A stretch of 64,000 nucleotides of DNA, from NCBI GenBank assembly GCA_963798655.1, contig CAWCUH010000004.1, positions 1 to 64,000 on the forward strand, written 5' to 3'. Within the stretch, counting starts at the first letter, position 1, and each line of letters begins with the position of its first letter. Below, piece by piece: positions 54,715 through 63,744 of the stretch. A program made the translations under genes and the position numbers. The notes beneath the pieces were generated by a model. That model was not told where the DNA came from and ran no database searches. It saw only the letters and a list, made by a program, of their open reading frames with translations. The DNA is from CAVSMC01 sp963798655 (GTDB taxonomy: Bacteria; Pseudomonadota; Gammaproteobacteria; Burkholderiales; Casimicrobiaceae).

Positions 54715-55965
54715 ATGCCCGCCACGACGATCACCGCGATTCGCGCGACACCGGTCACCGTTCCGCTCGAAGCGCCGTTGCTGCACAGCAACGGCGCGCA
54801 CTGGGGACGCTTCGTTCGCACGATCGTCGAAGTCGAAACCGCGGACGGCTACGTCGGCCTCGGCGAGATGGGCGGCGGCGGCGAGGATGCGACCCGCGCC
54901 TTCAGCGCGCTCGAAGGCTACCTGCGCGGCCACGACGTCTTTCGGCTCGAGTCGATGCGCTACGCGATCTGCAATCCGACGGCGAGCCTGTACAACAATC
55001 GCACGCAACTGCACGCCGCGCTCGAGTTCGCATGCCTCGACATCATGGGGCAGAAGCTCGGCGTGCCCGTGCACGCGCTGCTTGGCGGCAAGGTTCGCGA
55101 CACCGTCGAATTCGCGACGTACCTGTTCTTCCGCTACGCGAACGCGAGGACCGGGCACGGCGAAGTGCGCACGCCCGAGCAGCTCGTCGCGCACGCACGC
55201 GCGCTCAAAGCGGCGCACGGCTTTCGCGTGCACAAGCTCAAAGGCGGCGTCTATCCGCCGGCGCACGAGCTCGCGTGCTATCGCGCGCTTGCCGCGTCGC
55301 TGCCCGACGAGCGCTTTCGCTACGACCCGAACAGCGCGCTGTCGCTCGCCGACGCGATCGACTTCGGCCGCGGCATCCTCGATATCCGCAACGACTATTT
55401 CGAGGATCCGGTCTGGGGGATGCCGCAGCTCGCGCGATTGAAGGAGTTCGTTCCGCTGCCGACGGCGACGAACACGGTCATCATCAACTTCGAGCAGCTC
55501 GCGTCGAACGTGGTGACGCGCGCGGTCGACGTGATCCTGCTCGACACGACGTTCTGGGGCGGCATCCGTCCGTGCATCAAGGCGGCGGGCGTCTGCGAGA
55601 CGATGGGCCTCGGCGTCGCCGTGCACAGCTCCGGCGAGCTCGGCATCCAGCTCGCGACGATGCTGCATCTGGGCGCCGTCGTGCCGAACCTCGGCTACGC
55701 CGCCGACGCGCACTATCACCATCTGACCGACGACGTCATCGAAGGCGGCAAGCTCACGTACCGCAACGGCGCGATTCGCGTGCCCGATGCGCCGGGTCTC
55801 GGCGTCGCGCTCGACCGCGACAAGATGACGCGTTATCACGAGCTGTACCGCGAGCTGGGCGGCTATCCGTACGATCGCGATCCCGGCCGACCCGGCTGGT
55901 ATCCGCTGATACCCAACCATGACTGGGCCGATCCCGAACGATCGGTGTCGCCGTCGCTCGACTGA
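54715..55965 (+). CDS. Glucarate dehydratase-like enolase-superfamily enzyme
   Basis: 416 aa, enolase superfamily, glucarate dehydratase subgroup. K-x-K in [16 protein letters not shown] ([14 protein letters not shown]), Glu (YFEDPVWG), [14 protein letters not shown] in place of the ATNM motif, and His in [38 protein letters not shown] is typical of the subgroup. It should dehydrate an acid sugar to a 2-keto-3-deoxy acid. A -10-like TAGAAT lies at 54677-54682. First gene of a three-gene operon with an SDR and an FAH enzyme. Confidence 0.88.
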   Translation: MPATTITAIRATPVTVPLEAPLLHSNGAHWGRFVRTIVEVETADGYVGLGEMGGGGEDATRAFSALEGYLRGHDVFRLESMRYAICNPTASLYNNRTQLHAALEFACLDIMGQKLGVPVHALLGGKVRDTVEFATYLFFRYANARTGHGEVRTPEQLVAHARALKAAHGFRVHKLKGGVYPPAHELACYRALAASLPDERFRYDPNSALSLADAIDFGRGILDIRNDYFEDPVWGMPQLARLKEFVPLPTATNTVIINFEQLASNVVTRAVDVILLDTTFWGGIRPCIKAAGVCETMGLGVAVHSSGELGIQLATMLHLGAVVPNLGYAADAHYHHLTDDVIEGGKLTYRNGAIRVPDAPGLGVALDRDKMTRYHELYRELGGYPYDRDPGRPGWYPLIPNHDWADPERSVSPSLD

Positions 55966-56085
55966 CGCGCAGCGGTTGCGCATGACGCGCTCGGCACGAC
56001 AGGCGTAAACTTCATCGGCGTCATCCCAAGTTTCCGCCGTGCGCCGCACCGGGCGCGGCTCGTCGTCCCCGACTGGAGTCCCCTC

Positions 56086-56841
56086 ATGAGCGATCGTCTC
56101 GCCGGCAAGACGGCCCTGATCACCGCCGCCGGCCAGGGCATCGGCCGCGCCACCGCGCTCGCGATGGCGGCCGAAGGCGCGACCGTGCACGCGACCGACG
56201 TCAATCCGAAGCTCGTCGACGCGCTGCGCGGCGAGCGCAACATCGTTTCCGCCGTGCTCGACGTGCTCGACGACGCCGCCGTCGCGAAGACGATCGATGC
56301 GCTGCCGCCGCTCGACGTGCTGTTCAACTGCGCGGGCTACGTGCACAACGGCACGATCCTGCAATGCGAGCCGAAGGACTGGGAGTTCAGCTTCAACCTG
56401 AACGCGCGCGCGATGTACATGGCAATCCGCTGCGCGCTGCCGAAGATGATCTCGAAGTTCGAGCGGACCGGCCGCGGCGCGTCGATCATCAACATGAGCT
56501 CGGTCGCATCGAGCATCAAAGGATTGCCGAACCGGTTTGTCTACGGCGCGTCGAAGGCCGCGGTGATCGGGCTCACGAAGGCAGTCGCGGCGGATTTCGT
56601 CGCCAAGGGGATCCGCTGCAACGCGATCGGGCCGGGCACCGTCGACACGCCTTCGCTCGGCGATCGGATCAACGCGTTCTCCGATCCGGTCGAGGCACGC
56701 AAAATGTTCATTGCACGCCAGCCGATGGGGCGGCTCGCGAAACCGGAGGAGATCGCACCGCTCGTCGTCTACCTCGCGTCGGACGAAAGCGCGTTCTGCA
56801 CCGGGCAGATGTACAACTGCGACGGCGGCATCACGATCTGA
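56086..56841 (+). CDS. SDR dehydrogenase, 2-keto-3-deoxy-L-fuconate dehydrogenase-like
   Basis: 251 aa. Rossmann motif LITAAGQGIGRATALAMAAE, NCAGYVHNGTIL (NAG motif as NCAG), Ser in INMSSVASSIKG and Y-x3-K in VYGASKAAV. The pattern NRFVYGASKAAVIGLTKAVA with ADFVAKGIRCNAIGPGTVDT and the closing GQMYNCDGG fit 2-keto-3-deoxy-L-fuconate/rhamnonate dehydrogenases. It would oxidise the product of the upstream dehydratase. Confidence 0.9.
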   Translation: MSDRLAGKTALITAAGQGIGRATALAMAAEGATVHATDVNPKLVDALRGERNIVSAVLDVLDDAAVAKTIDALPPLDVLFNCAGYVHNGTILQCEPKDWEFSFNLNARAMYMAIRCALPKMISKFERTGRGASIINMSSVASSIKGLPNRFVYGASKAAVIGLTKAVAADFVAKGIRCNAIGPGTVDTPSLGDRINAFSDPVEARKMFIARQPMGRLAKPEEIAPLVVYLASDESAFCTGQMYNCDGGITI

Positions 56842-56887
56842 CGCCCTCGCACATCGCTTTGTCTACAACCCAAAAGAAGGCACGAAC

Positions 56888-57757
56888 ATGAAGCTCGTAC
56901 GTTATGGGGCAGCCGGCAAGGAAAAGCCCGGCATGATCGATGGCGAAGGCAAGCTGCGCGACCTGTCGCGCAAGATCAAGGACATCGGCGGCTCGACGCT
57001 CGACCCGGCGATCCTGCGCGGACTCGCGAAGCTCGACGCGCGTCGGCTGCCGCTCGTGCCGGGCCGCCCGCGGCTCGGCCCGTGCGTGACGGGCGTGGGA
57101 AAGTTCCTCGCCATAGGCCTCAACTACATCGATCACGCGAAGGAGACCGGCTCGCCGATCCCGGAGAATCCGATCGTGTTCTTCAAGTCCGAGACGTGCA
57201 TCGTCGGACCGAACGACCCGATCATGCTGCCGCCCGATTCGACGTCGACCGACTGGGAGGTGGAGCTCGGCGTCGTCATCGGCCGCCGCGCGCGCTACGT
57301 CCAGCAGAAGGATGCGATGCGCTACGTCGCCGGCTATTGTCTGATCAACGACGTGTCCGAGCGCGAATACCAGATCAAGCGCGGCGGCGGCCAGTGGGGC
57401 AAGGGCAAGGGCTGCGATACGTTCGGCCCGATCGGGCCGTGGCTCGTCACCACCGACGAGATCAAGAATCCGCAGAACCTCGACATGTGGCTCGACGTGA
57501 ACGGCGAGCGGCGGCAGACGGGGAACACCCGCACGATGATCTTCGGCGTCACCCAGCTCGTCGCCGATTTGTCGCGCTACATGACGCTCGAGCCGGGCGA
57601 CGTCATCACGACGGGCACGCCGCCGGGCGTCGGCCTCGGAATGAAACCGACGCCGGTGTACTTGAAGGCCGGCGATGTCGTCGAGCTCGGCATCCAGGGG
57701 CTCGGCGAGCAGAAGCAGAAGGTCATCGCGTTCAAGGGACGGCGCATCGCCGCGTGA
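56888..57757 (+). CDS. FAH-family 2,4-diketo-3-deoxy acid hydrolase-like
   Basis: 289 aa, fumarylacetoacetate hydrolase fold. Metal ligands: Glu-x-Glu in DWEVELGVVIGRRARY and Asp in YCLINDVSEREYQIKRGG. Other blocks: AIGLNYIDHAKETGSPIPEN and GDVITTGTPPGVGLGMKP. In relatives of the L-fucose/L-rhamnose pathways this enzyme cleaves 2,4-diketo-3-deoxy acids to pyruvate and a hydroxy acid. It completes the dehydratase-dehydrogenase-hydrolase set. Confidence 0.92.
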   Translation: MKLVRYGAAGKEKPGMIDGEGKLRDLSRKIKDIGGSTLDPAILRGLAKLDARRLPLVPGRPRLGPCVTGVGKFLAIGLNYIDHAKETGSPIPENPIVFFKSETCIVGPNDPIMLPPDSTSTDWEVELGVVIGRRARYVQQKDAMRYVAGYCLINDVSEREYQIKRGGGQWGKGKGCDTFGPIGPWLVTTDEIKNPQNLDMWLDVNGERRQTGNTRTMIFGVTQLVADLSRYMTLEPGDVITTGTPPGVGLGMKPTPVYLKAGDVVELGIQGLGEQKQKVIAFKGRRIAA

Positions 57758-57914
57758 ATGACCCTACGCCGGCATCACGACGCGCGTTTGAGTTCGATCA
57801 AGCAGGCGGCGCCGATTGCGTATAGATTGTCGGCGTCGATCCGCGCTCGCCGAGCGAAGCGCGCCGTTGGGACAACGAGGGAAGCCGGACGCGATGCGCG
57901 TTCGCAGAAGAAAG

Positions 57915-57940
57915 AAAACCGCGGCCAAGGCCGCGGTTTT
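57915..57940. terminator. Bidirectional intrinsic terminator
   Basis: A perfect 12-bp stem, AAAACCGCGGCC / GGCCGCGGTTTT, with a 2-nt AA centre, carrying A-tract and T-tract at its ends. It sits in the 273-bp gap between converging genes, the FAH hydrolase (+) and the aldehyde dehydrogenase (-). The rest of the gap has no ORF; a degenerate REP-like sequence is at about 57996-58025. Confidence 0.85.
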
Positions 57941-58030
57941 CATGTCTGATCGTCGTTCGCGCCGAGACCGGAATCGAGCGAGCTCAATTGCAAGACACTG
58001 GCTCGCCCGCGTTCGCGGCGACGACAAGCG

Positions 58031-59470
58031 TTACGGTGCGGTGTACGCCGTCTTGACGCTCGTATAGAACTCCGCCGCATAACGACCCTGCTCGCGCGGC
58101 CCGTAGCTCGAGCCTTTGCGCCCGCCGAACGGCACGTGATAGTCGACGCCCGCGGTCGGCAGGTTCACCATCACCATGCCGGCTTGCGCATTGCGCTTGA
58201 AGTGCGACGCGTGCTTCAGCGATGACGTGACGATCCCCGCGCACAATCCGAACTCGGTATCGTTCGCGATCGCGAGCGCGTCATCGTAGTCCTTCGCCCG
58301 AATCACGGCAGCGACAGGACCGAAGATCTCCTCGCGCGCGATGCGCATCGAGTTCGTCGCGTCGGTGAACAGCGCGGGCGCGAGGTAATAGCCGTCCTTC
58401 GCGCGCTTCACGCGCTCGCCGCCGTGCGCGAGCTTCGCGCCTTCGCTGCGACCGATGTCGATGTACTTGAGGTCCTGCTCGAGCTGCTTGTCGTCGACGA
58501 CAGGGCCGATGTCGGTGCCCGGTGCGAGCGCGTCGTCGACCTTGAGCGTCGCGAGCTTCTGCTTCATCGCCTCGACGAAGCGATCGTGGATGCCGGCGGT
58601 GACGATCAGCCGCGACGACGCCGTACAGCGCTGGCCGGTCGAGAAATAGGCGCCCTGCGTCGCGCAGTTGACCGCGGTCGCGACGTCCGCATCGTCGACG
58701 ACGACGAGCGGATTCTTGCCGCCCATCTCGAGCTGCAGCTTCGCCATCCGCCCGATCGCCTTCTGCGCGATCGCGCGACCGGTTTCGACCGAGCCGGTGA
58801 AGCTGATGCCGGCGACGTCGGGATGCGTGACCAGCACTTCGCCGACCACCGAGCCGCGTCCCATCACCAGATTGAACACGCCGGGCGGCAATCCGGCGCG
58901 CGCGAGGATGTCGGCGAGCGCCCACGCGCATCCGGGCACGAGGTCGGCCGGCTTCATGACGACCGTGTTGCCGTACGCGAGCGCGGGCGCGATCTTCCAC
59001 GCCGGGATCGCGATCGGGAAGTTCCATGGCGTGATCAGCGCGACGGTGCCGATCGGCTCGCGCGTGACCTCGACGTCGACCCCGGGGCGCACCGACGGGA
59101 TCTTCTCGCCGCAAAGCCGGAGCGCCTCGCCGGCGAAGAACTTGAAGATGTAGCCGGCGCGCGTCGCCTCGCCGATGCCTTCGGGCAGCGTCTTGCCTTC
59201 CTCGCGTGAGAGCAGCCGGCCGAGTTCGTCCTTGCGCGCGAGGATCTCGGTGCCGGCGCGGTCGAGGATGTCGGCGCGGTTCTGGATCGAGCCGGTCGAC
59301 CACGCCGGGAACGCGCGCTTCGCCGCGGCGATCGCCTCGCGCGCCTGTGCTGCGTCGGCCTGCGCGAACTCGCCGACGACGTCGGCGATGTCGGACGGGT
59401 TGTGGTCGAGCGTCGCGCCCGCGCCGGCGACCCATTCGCCCGCGATGTAGTTCAGGTACGGTTTGGCCAT
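58031..59470 (-). CDS. 2-oxoglutarate semialdehyde (2,5-dioxovalerate) dehydrogenase-like
   Basis: 479 aa NAD(P)-dependent aldehyde dehydrogenase. Catalytic Cys in YFSTGQRCTASSR, general base Glu in LQLEMGGKNPLVV, oxyanion Asn in ITPWNFPIAIP, and ISFTGSVETGR for cofactor binding. The PSVRPGVDVEVTREPIGTVA stretch is typical of KGSADH. It would oxidise 2-oxoglutarate semialdehyde to 2-oxoglutarate, the last step of oxidative pentose or hexarate breakdown. It lies 4 nt after an FAH-family dehydratase gene. Confidence 0.9.
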   Translation of the reverse strand: MAKPYLNYIAGEWVAGAGATLDHNPSDIADVVGEFAQADAAQAREAIAAAKRAFPAWSTGSIQNRADILDRAGTEILARKDELGRLLSREEGKTLPEGIGEATRAGYIFKFFAGEALRLCGEKIPSVRPGVDVEVTREPIGTVALITPWNFPIAIPAWKIAPALAYGNTVVMKPADLVPGCAWALADILARAGLPPGVFNLVMGRGSVVGEVLVTHPDVAGISFTGSVETGRAIAQKAIGRMAKLQLEMGGKNPLVVVDDADVATAVNCATQGAYFSTGQRCTASSRLIVTAGIHDRFVEAMKQKLATLKVDDALAPGTDIGPVVDDKQLEQDLKYIDIGRSEGAKLAHGGERVKRAKDGYYLAPALFTDATNSMRIAREEIFGPVAAVIRAKDYDDALAIANDTEFGLCAGIVTSSLKHASHFKRNAQAGMVMVNLPTAGVDYHVPFGGRKGSSYGPREQGRYAAEFYTSVKTAYTAP

Positions 59471-59474
59471 GGCT

Positions 59475-60695
59475 TCAGACGCCGAGCGTCTCGAAAGTGG
59501 AATCGATGGGTTTCATTGCGAGCAGCCCGCGCCGCGCGAGATGGTGCATCAGCGCGCCGGCGCCGAACGTCCAGGGCGCGATCGCGTCCGACATGTCGAC
59601 GCGGTTCACCAGTGCGCCAAGCGACGGCGTCGACACGGTGACGATGTCGCCGATGACGTGCGTGAATCCCTGCCCCGGCGCGAGCCGATCCTTCGTCGGC
59701 GCGAACATCGTGCCGAGGAAGAGCACCAACCCGTCCGGATACTGATGATTCTCGCCGATCGCCTGCGACACGAGGTCGAGCGGATCGCGGCTGATCTTCG
59801 ACATCGAGCTCGATCCGTCGAGGGCGAAGCCGTCCGCGCCGTCGACGCGCATCGCGAGATCGCAGCGACGGACGTCGTCGATACCGAAGCGATCGTCGAA
59901 CAGCCGGATGAACGGACCGATCGCGCAGGAGGCGTTGTTGTCCTTGGCCTTGCCGAGCAGCAGCGCGCTGCGACCCTCGAAGTCGCGCAGGTTCACGTCG
60001 TTGCCGAGCGTTGCGCCGAGCGTGCGGCCGCGACTGTCGACGGCGAGCACGATCTCCGGCTCGGGATTGTTCCAGTGCGACTTCGGATGCAGGCCGATGT
60101 CCGCGCCGAGGCCGACCGACGACATCGGCTGCGACTTGGTGAAGATCTCGGCGTCGGGACCGATGCCCACTTCGAGATACTGCGACCACGCGTGCTGCTC
60201 GATCAGCACGTCCTTCAGCCTCGCCGCCTCCTGCGATCCCGGCCGCACCGCCTTGAGATCGTCGCCGATCACGGAGACGATCGCGCGGCGCACGCTCTCG
60301 GCCTTCGCCGGATCGCCGCGCGCCTGCTCCTCGATGACCCGCTCGAGCATGCTCTCGACGAACGTCACGCCCGACGCCTTCACCGCCTGCAGGTCGCACG
60401 GCGCGAGGAGCCACGGACGGCGCGCGTCGCGCTCGCGCTCGGACGAATTCGCAAGCGCGTCGGCGGCGGACGCAACGCGCGGCGCTGCCGTCGCTGCGCG
60501 AATCGCGGCGACCGGCTCGTCGAGCTCGAGCAAGTCGCGCATCGTCGGCGCGACGCCCGACAGGTCGACGACATCGTCGGCGACGATTGCCACGAGCACG
60601 GGACCGCCGTCCTGCGGCGACCACATGCGCCCGACGAGCGTCGCATGCGCGCGGTCCGCGGGCAGGCAGGCTTCCGCGGTCAGTCGCTGTTTCAT
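59475..60695 (-). CDS. FAH-family 2-keto-3-deoxy sugar-acid dehydratase-like (XylX type)
   Basis: 406 aa, longer than simple FAH hydrolases because of an N-terminal domain, as in 2-keto-3-deoxy-xylonate/arabinonate dehydratases. FAH-fold blocks: NNPEPEIVLAVDSRGRTLGA (metal Glu pair), TLGNDVNLRDFEGRSALLLG (metal Asp) with KAKDNNASCAIGPFIRLFDD. The product, 2-oxoglutarate semialdehyde, is the substrate of the dehydrogenase encoded 4 nt downstream. Confidence 0.86.
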   Translation of the reverse strand: MKQRLTAEACLPADRAHATLVGRMWSPQDGGPVLVAIVADDVVDLSGVAPTMRDLLELDEPVAAIRAATAAPRVASAADALANSSERERDARRPWLLAPCDLQAVKASGVTFVESMLERVIEEQARGDPAKAESVRRAIVSVIGDDLKAVRPGSQEAARLKDVLIEQHAWSQYLEVGIGPDAEIFTKSQPMSSVGLGADIGLHPKSHWNNPEPEIVLAVDSRGRTLGATLGNDVNLRDFEGRSALLLGKAKDNNASCAIGPFIRLFDDRFGIDDVRRCDLAMRVDGADGFALDGSSSMSKISRDPLDLVSQAIGENHQYPDGLVLFLGTMFAPTKDRLAPGQGFTHVIGDIVTVSTPSLGALVNRVDMSDAIAPWTFGAGALMHHLARRGLLAMKPIDSTFETLGV

Positions 60696-60888
60696 CGGGA
60701 TTTCCACCAGGGCATGACAGAGGGACGGGCAACGCGGCCGGCAGCGTTCGTCAACGGGCCACGATGCTCGATTATAGGCCGCCTTGGCGCGCGGCGCCCG
60801 CGCATGGCTCACGTCGGCCGCTTTGCTGCATACTTGCCCTCGACACGCGCCGGAACGATCGTCGGCATTTCCAGTCGCACCCTTTCCA

Positions 60889-61872
60889 ATGGCCGCCGCA
60901 AGCTCAGCCCGCGATCTCGCCTCGGACGCCGCGCTGTTTGCCGAGATCGAGCCGCATGCGACGGGGCGGCTCGTCGTCGATCCGCCGCACGTGCTGCACT
61001 GGGAAACGTGCGGCAATCCATTCGGCAGCCCGGTCGTGTTCCTGCACGGCGGCCCGGGTGGCGGCTGTTTGCCGCACCACCGGCGGTTCTTCGATCCGGC
61101 GTTCTGGCGCATCGTGCTGGTCGACCAGCGCGGCGCCGGCCGCTCGACGCCGGTCGCGTGCGTCGACGCCAACACGACGCCGGCGCTCGTCGCGGACCTC
61201 GAGCGCCTGCGCGAGCATCTGCGGATCGATCGCTGGCTGCTGTTCGGCGGCTCGTGGGGTTCGACCCTTGCGCTCGCGTACGCCGAGGCGCATCCGGCAC
61301 ACGCGCTCGGGCTCGTGCTGCGCGGCATCTTTCTCGCGCGGCCGAGCGAGATCGACTGGTTCATGGTCGGCATGCGAACGATCTTTCCCGAGGCGTGGCG
61401 AACGTTCGCCGAATTTCTGCCGCCCGCCGAACGCGGCGATCTGCTCGGTAACTACTACCGCAGGCTGACCGACGTCGATCCGACGGTGCACGTGCCGGCC
61501 GCGCAGGCATGGGACCGCTACGAGGTGGCGTGCTCGACGCTGATGCCGTCGGCGGAAGCCCCGCTGCTCGAGAACGACGCGACCGCGCTCGCGATCGCGC
61601 GCATCGAGGCGCACTACTTCGTGCATCGGGCCTTCCTCGCCGAGAACCAGCTGCTGGGCAACCTGCCGCGGATCACGCATTTGCCGTGCACGATCGTGCA
61701 GGGTCGCTACGACATCGTCTGCCCACCGGTGAGCGCCGACGAGCTGGCGCACGGCTGGCGGCGCGCCGAGCACATCGTCGTTCCCGACGCCGGGCACTCG
61801 GTGCGCGAGCCGGGCATCACGCGCGCGCTTGTGGCGGCGGTGGACCGGATGAAGTCGAAGCTGAAGCCGTAA
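60889..61872 (+). CDS. pip: Proline iminopeptidase
   Basis: 327 aa cytoplasmic alpha/beta-hydrolase of peptidase family S33 that removes N-terminal proline. FLHGGPGGGCLPHHRRFFDP (oxyanion HGGPGGG), DQRGAGRSTP, nucleophile GGSWGSTLALAYAEAHP, Asp in VQGRYDIVCPP and His in PDAGHSVREPG are all present. ATG 60889 gives the usual length; an upstream in-frame ATG adds a non-homologous stretch. Confidence 0.95.
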   Translation: MAAASSARDLASDAALFAEIEPHATGRLVVDPPHVLHWETCGNPFGSPVVFLHGGPGGGCLPHHRRFFDPAFWRIVLVDQRGAGRSTPVACVDANTTPALVADLERLREHLRIDRWLLFGGSWGSTLALAYAEAHPAHALGLVLRGIFLARPSEIDWFMVGMRTIFPEAWRTFAEFLPPAERGDLLGNYYRRLTDVDPTVHVPAAQAWDRYEVACSTLMPSAEAPLLENDATALAIARIEAHYFVHRAFLAENQLLGNLPRITHLPCTIVQGRYDIVCPPVSADELAHGWRRAEHIVVPDAGHSVREPGITRALVAAVDRMKSKLKP

Positions 61873-61873
61873 C

Positions 61874-62000
61874 GAGGGTCAGAGTGCGCGTCGAGCGTCA
61901 GGAGCAGTGGAGGGTCAGAGTGGATACCTTCGCTGGCGTGCGACACACACAGGTGTCCACTCTGACCCTCCACTCCACTGCCCCCGCACTCTGACCCTCT
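61874..62000. repeat. AGGGTCAGAGTG repeat cluster (family B), two direct and two inverted
   Basis: GAGGGTCAGAGTGC at 61874 and AGGGTCAGAGTGG at 61911, then inverted copies at about 61958-61970 (CCACTCTGACCCTC) and 61987-61999 (CACTCTGACCCTC). Same layout as 30751-30880, again between converging genes (pip and yceI). The direct copies lie 25-40 bp apart. Confidence 0.85.
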
Positions 62001-62002
62001 GC

Positions 62003-62572
62003 TCATCGCTCGCGCAGCGCTTCCGCCTGGATCGTGAGCACGACGTCGTCGCCGATCTCGTTTGCGAACGCCGTCATGCCGAACGCCGATCGCTTGAATG
62101 ACGCGGAAAGCTCGGTTCCGCACACAGCGCGCCGCGTCACGAACTGCTCGCCGCAGCGAAGCGGGCCGATGTCGATGCGCAGCGGCCGCGTCACGCCGCG
62201 AAGCGTGAGCTCGCCTTCCGCGCGCACCGGCGCATCGCCGTCATAGACGACGCGCGTCGAGCGGAAGATCGCCGCGGGATAACGGCCGGCGTCGAGGAAA
62301 TCCTCGCCGCGCAGCACCCGATCGCGCAGTGCATCGCCGGTGACGAGCGACGTCGTGTCGACGGCGACGTCGATCGTGCCGGTCTTCGCGCCGCGGTCGA
62401 GCGTCACCGTACCGGAAGCCCGACCGAACAGCCCGCGCTGCGTCGAGATCCCCGAATGCACGACCGCGAACATCGGCACCGTGTGCGCGGGCTCGAGCGT
62501 GTACGACTCGGGTTCGGCGAACGCGGCCGCCGACGTCACCGCGATGGCCGCGAGCGCCGGCGCGATGCGCAT
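62003..62572 (-). CDS. YceI-family periplasmic protein A
   Basis: 189 aa. Signal peptide (IAPALAAIAVTSAAAFAEPE) then a YceI lipocalin-like barrel: SYTLEPAHTVPMFAVVHSG, GLFGRASGTVTLDRGAKTGT, and AEGELTLRGVTRPLRIDIGP. Family members bind isoprenoid or fatty-acid-like ligands in the periplasm. Two cysteines (LRCGEQ, AVCGTE) could form a disulfide and match those of copy B. Third in a row of yceI genes. Confidence 0.93.
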   Translation of the reverse strand: MRIAPALAAIAVTSAAAFAEPESYTLEPAHTVPMFAVVHSGISTQRGLFGRASGTVTLDRGAKTGTIDVAVDTTSLVTGDALRDRVLRGEDFLDAGRYPAAIFRSTRVVYDGDAPVRAEGELTLRGVTRPLRIDIGPLRCGEQFVTRRAVCGTELSASFKRSAFGMTAFANEIGDDVVLTIQAEALRER

Positions 62573-62580
62573 ACGCGCCG

Positions 62581-63150
62581 CTAGCTGCCGGCGCCGACCG
62601 CCTCGACGCTGAAGACGATACGCACATCGTCGGTGAGCGAGTTCGGCTTGCGCATGCCGAAGTCGGTGAGCTTCACGACCGTCGACACGTCGCCGGCGCA
62701 CACCGGCTTGCGGTTGCCCTGCGGCGGCAGGCATTTGAAGTTCGCGAGCTTCAGCGCCACCGGCTTCGTGACGCCGCGCAGCGTCAGCTCTCCGTCGGCG
62801 CCGACGACCGTGTCGCCGTCGAACTGCAGCTTCGTCGCCTTGAACATCGCCGTCGGATGCTTCGCGCTGTCGAAGTAGTCCTCGCTCCTGAGCATCGCGT
62901 CGCGGCGGGCCGATCCGCTGCTCACCGTCGACGTGTCGATCGTCGCCTCGATCGAGCCGCTCTTCGCGGCGCGGTCGAGCACGACGGTGCCGGTGGTCTT
63001 CGAGAAGTTGCCGCGCTGCGTCGCGATGCCCATGTGGCCGATCTCGAACGTAGGCACCGTGTGGTCGGGATCGATCGTGTAGGTCTCCTGCGCGAGCGCG
63101 GGACATGCCGCGGCGAGCGCGGTCAGTGCAACGGCGTTCCGGATGTTCAT
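62581..63150 (-). CDS. YceI-family periplasmic protein B
   Basis: 189 aa from ATG 63150, chosen because GGAGGT lies 6 nt before it; an in-frame ATG at 63156 abuts that site directly. Signal peptide, then TYTIDPDHTVPTFEIGHMG, GNFSKTTGTVVLDRAAKSGS, GELTLRGVTKPVALKLANFK and the cysteine pair KCLPPQGNRKPVCAG. Closely similar to protein A, so the two look like a tandem duplication. Confidence 0.93.
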   Translation of the reverse strand: MNIRNAVALTALAAACPALAQETYTIDPDHTVPTFEIGHMGIATQRGNFSKTTGTVVLDRAAKSGSIEATIDTSTVSSGSARRDAMLRSEDYFDSAKHPTAMFKATKLQFDGDTVVGADGELTLRGVTKPVALKLANFKCLPPQGNRKPVCAGDVSTVVKLTDFGMRKPNSLTDDVRIVFSVEAVGAGS

Positions 63151-63171
63151 TGCCATACCTCCAATTTGATG

Positions 63172-63732
63172 TCAGTGCGCCGGCGGCAACACCATCCGCA
63201 CGCGGACCTGCACTTCGTTTGCAACGACGTCGGGATCGGACCACTGTCCGTCGCCGACCTTGAAATCGAGCCGCTTCAGCGTGAACTCGCCCTGCGCGAC
63301 GTTGTTGCCCGCCGCATCGCGCGAGATCGTGATCGGCACGACGATGTCGCGGGAGAACCCTTTCAGCGACAGCCGGCCGGCGACGTCGTACTTGTTCGCG
63401 CCGGCGGGCTTCACCGACGTCGACGTGAACTTCGCGACCGGGAACTGCACGACATCGAACCAGCGCGGGCGCTTCGCCTCGTCCTCGGAGTCGTCGCTCG
63501 CGAGGTCGATGCTGCCGAGGTCCACCTCGATGTCCGCCCTCGAATGCGCCGCGTCCGCCGGCCGGAAGTCGACATTCGCCCGCCACTTGCGGAATCGCCC
63601 CTCGACATTGGCGCCCATCTGCTTCGACACGAAGCGGATGTCGCTCTTGTCGATCAGCACGCCTTGCGCAGAAGCACCGGCGGACAGCAGCAGCGCCGCA
63701 AGCGTCGGCACGAACGATTTGAGGATACGCAT
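63172..63732 (-). CDS. YceI-family periplasmic protein C
   Basis: 186 aa. Signal peptide (SFVPTLAALLLSAGASAQGV) then a more distant YceI domain: DIRFVSKQMGANVEGRFRKW, FDVVQFPVAKFTSTSVKPAG and GRLSLKGFSRDIVVPITISR. It lacks the cysteine pair of A and B. It lies between the cytochrome b561 gene and protein B, all on the minus strand. Confidence 0.9.
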   Translation of the reverse strand: MRILKSFVPTLAALLLSAGASAQGVLIDKSDIRFVSKQMGANVEGRFRKWRANVDFRPADAAHSRADIEVDLGSIDLASDDSEDEAKRPRWFDVVQFPVAKFTSTSVKPAGANKYDVAGRLSLKGFSRDIVVPITISRDAAGNNVAQGEFTLKRLDFKVGDGQWSDPDVVANEVQVRVRMVLPPAH

Positions 63733-63744
63733 CGGAATCCTGCC

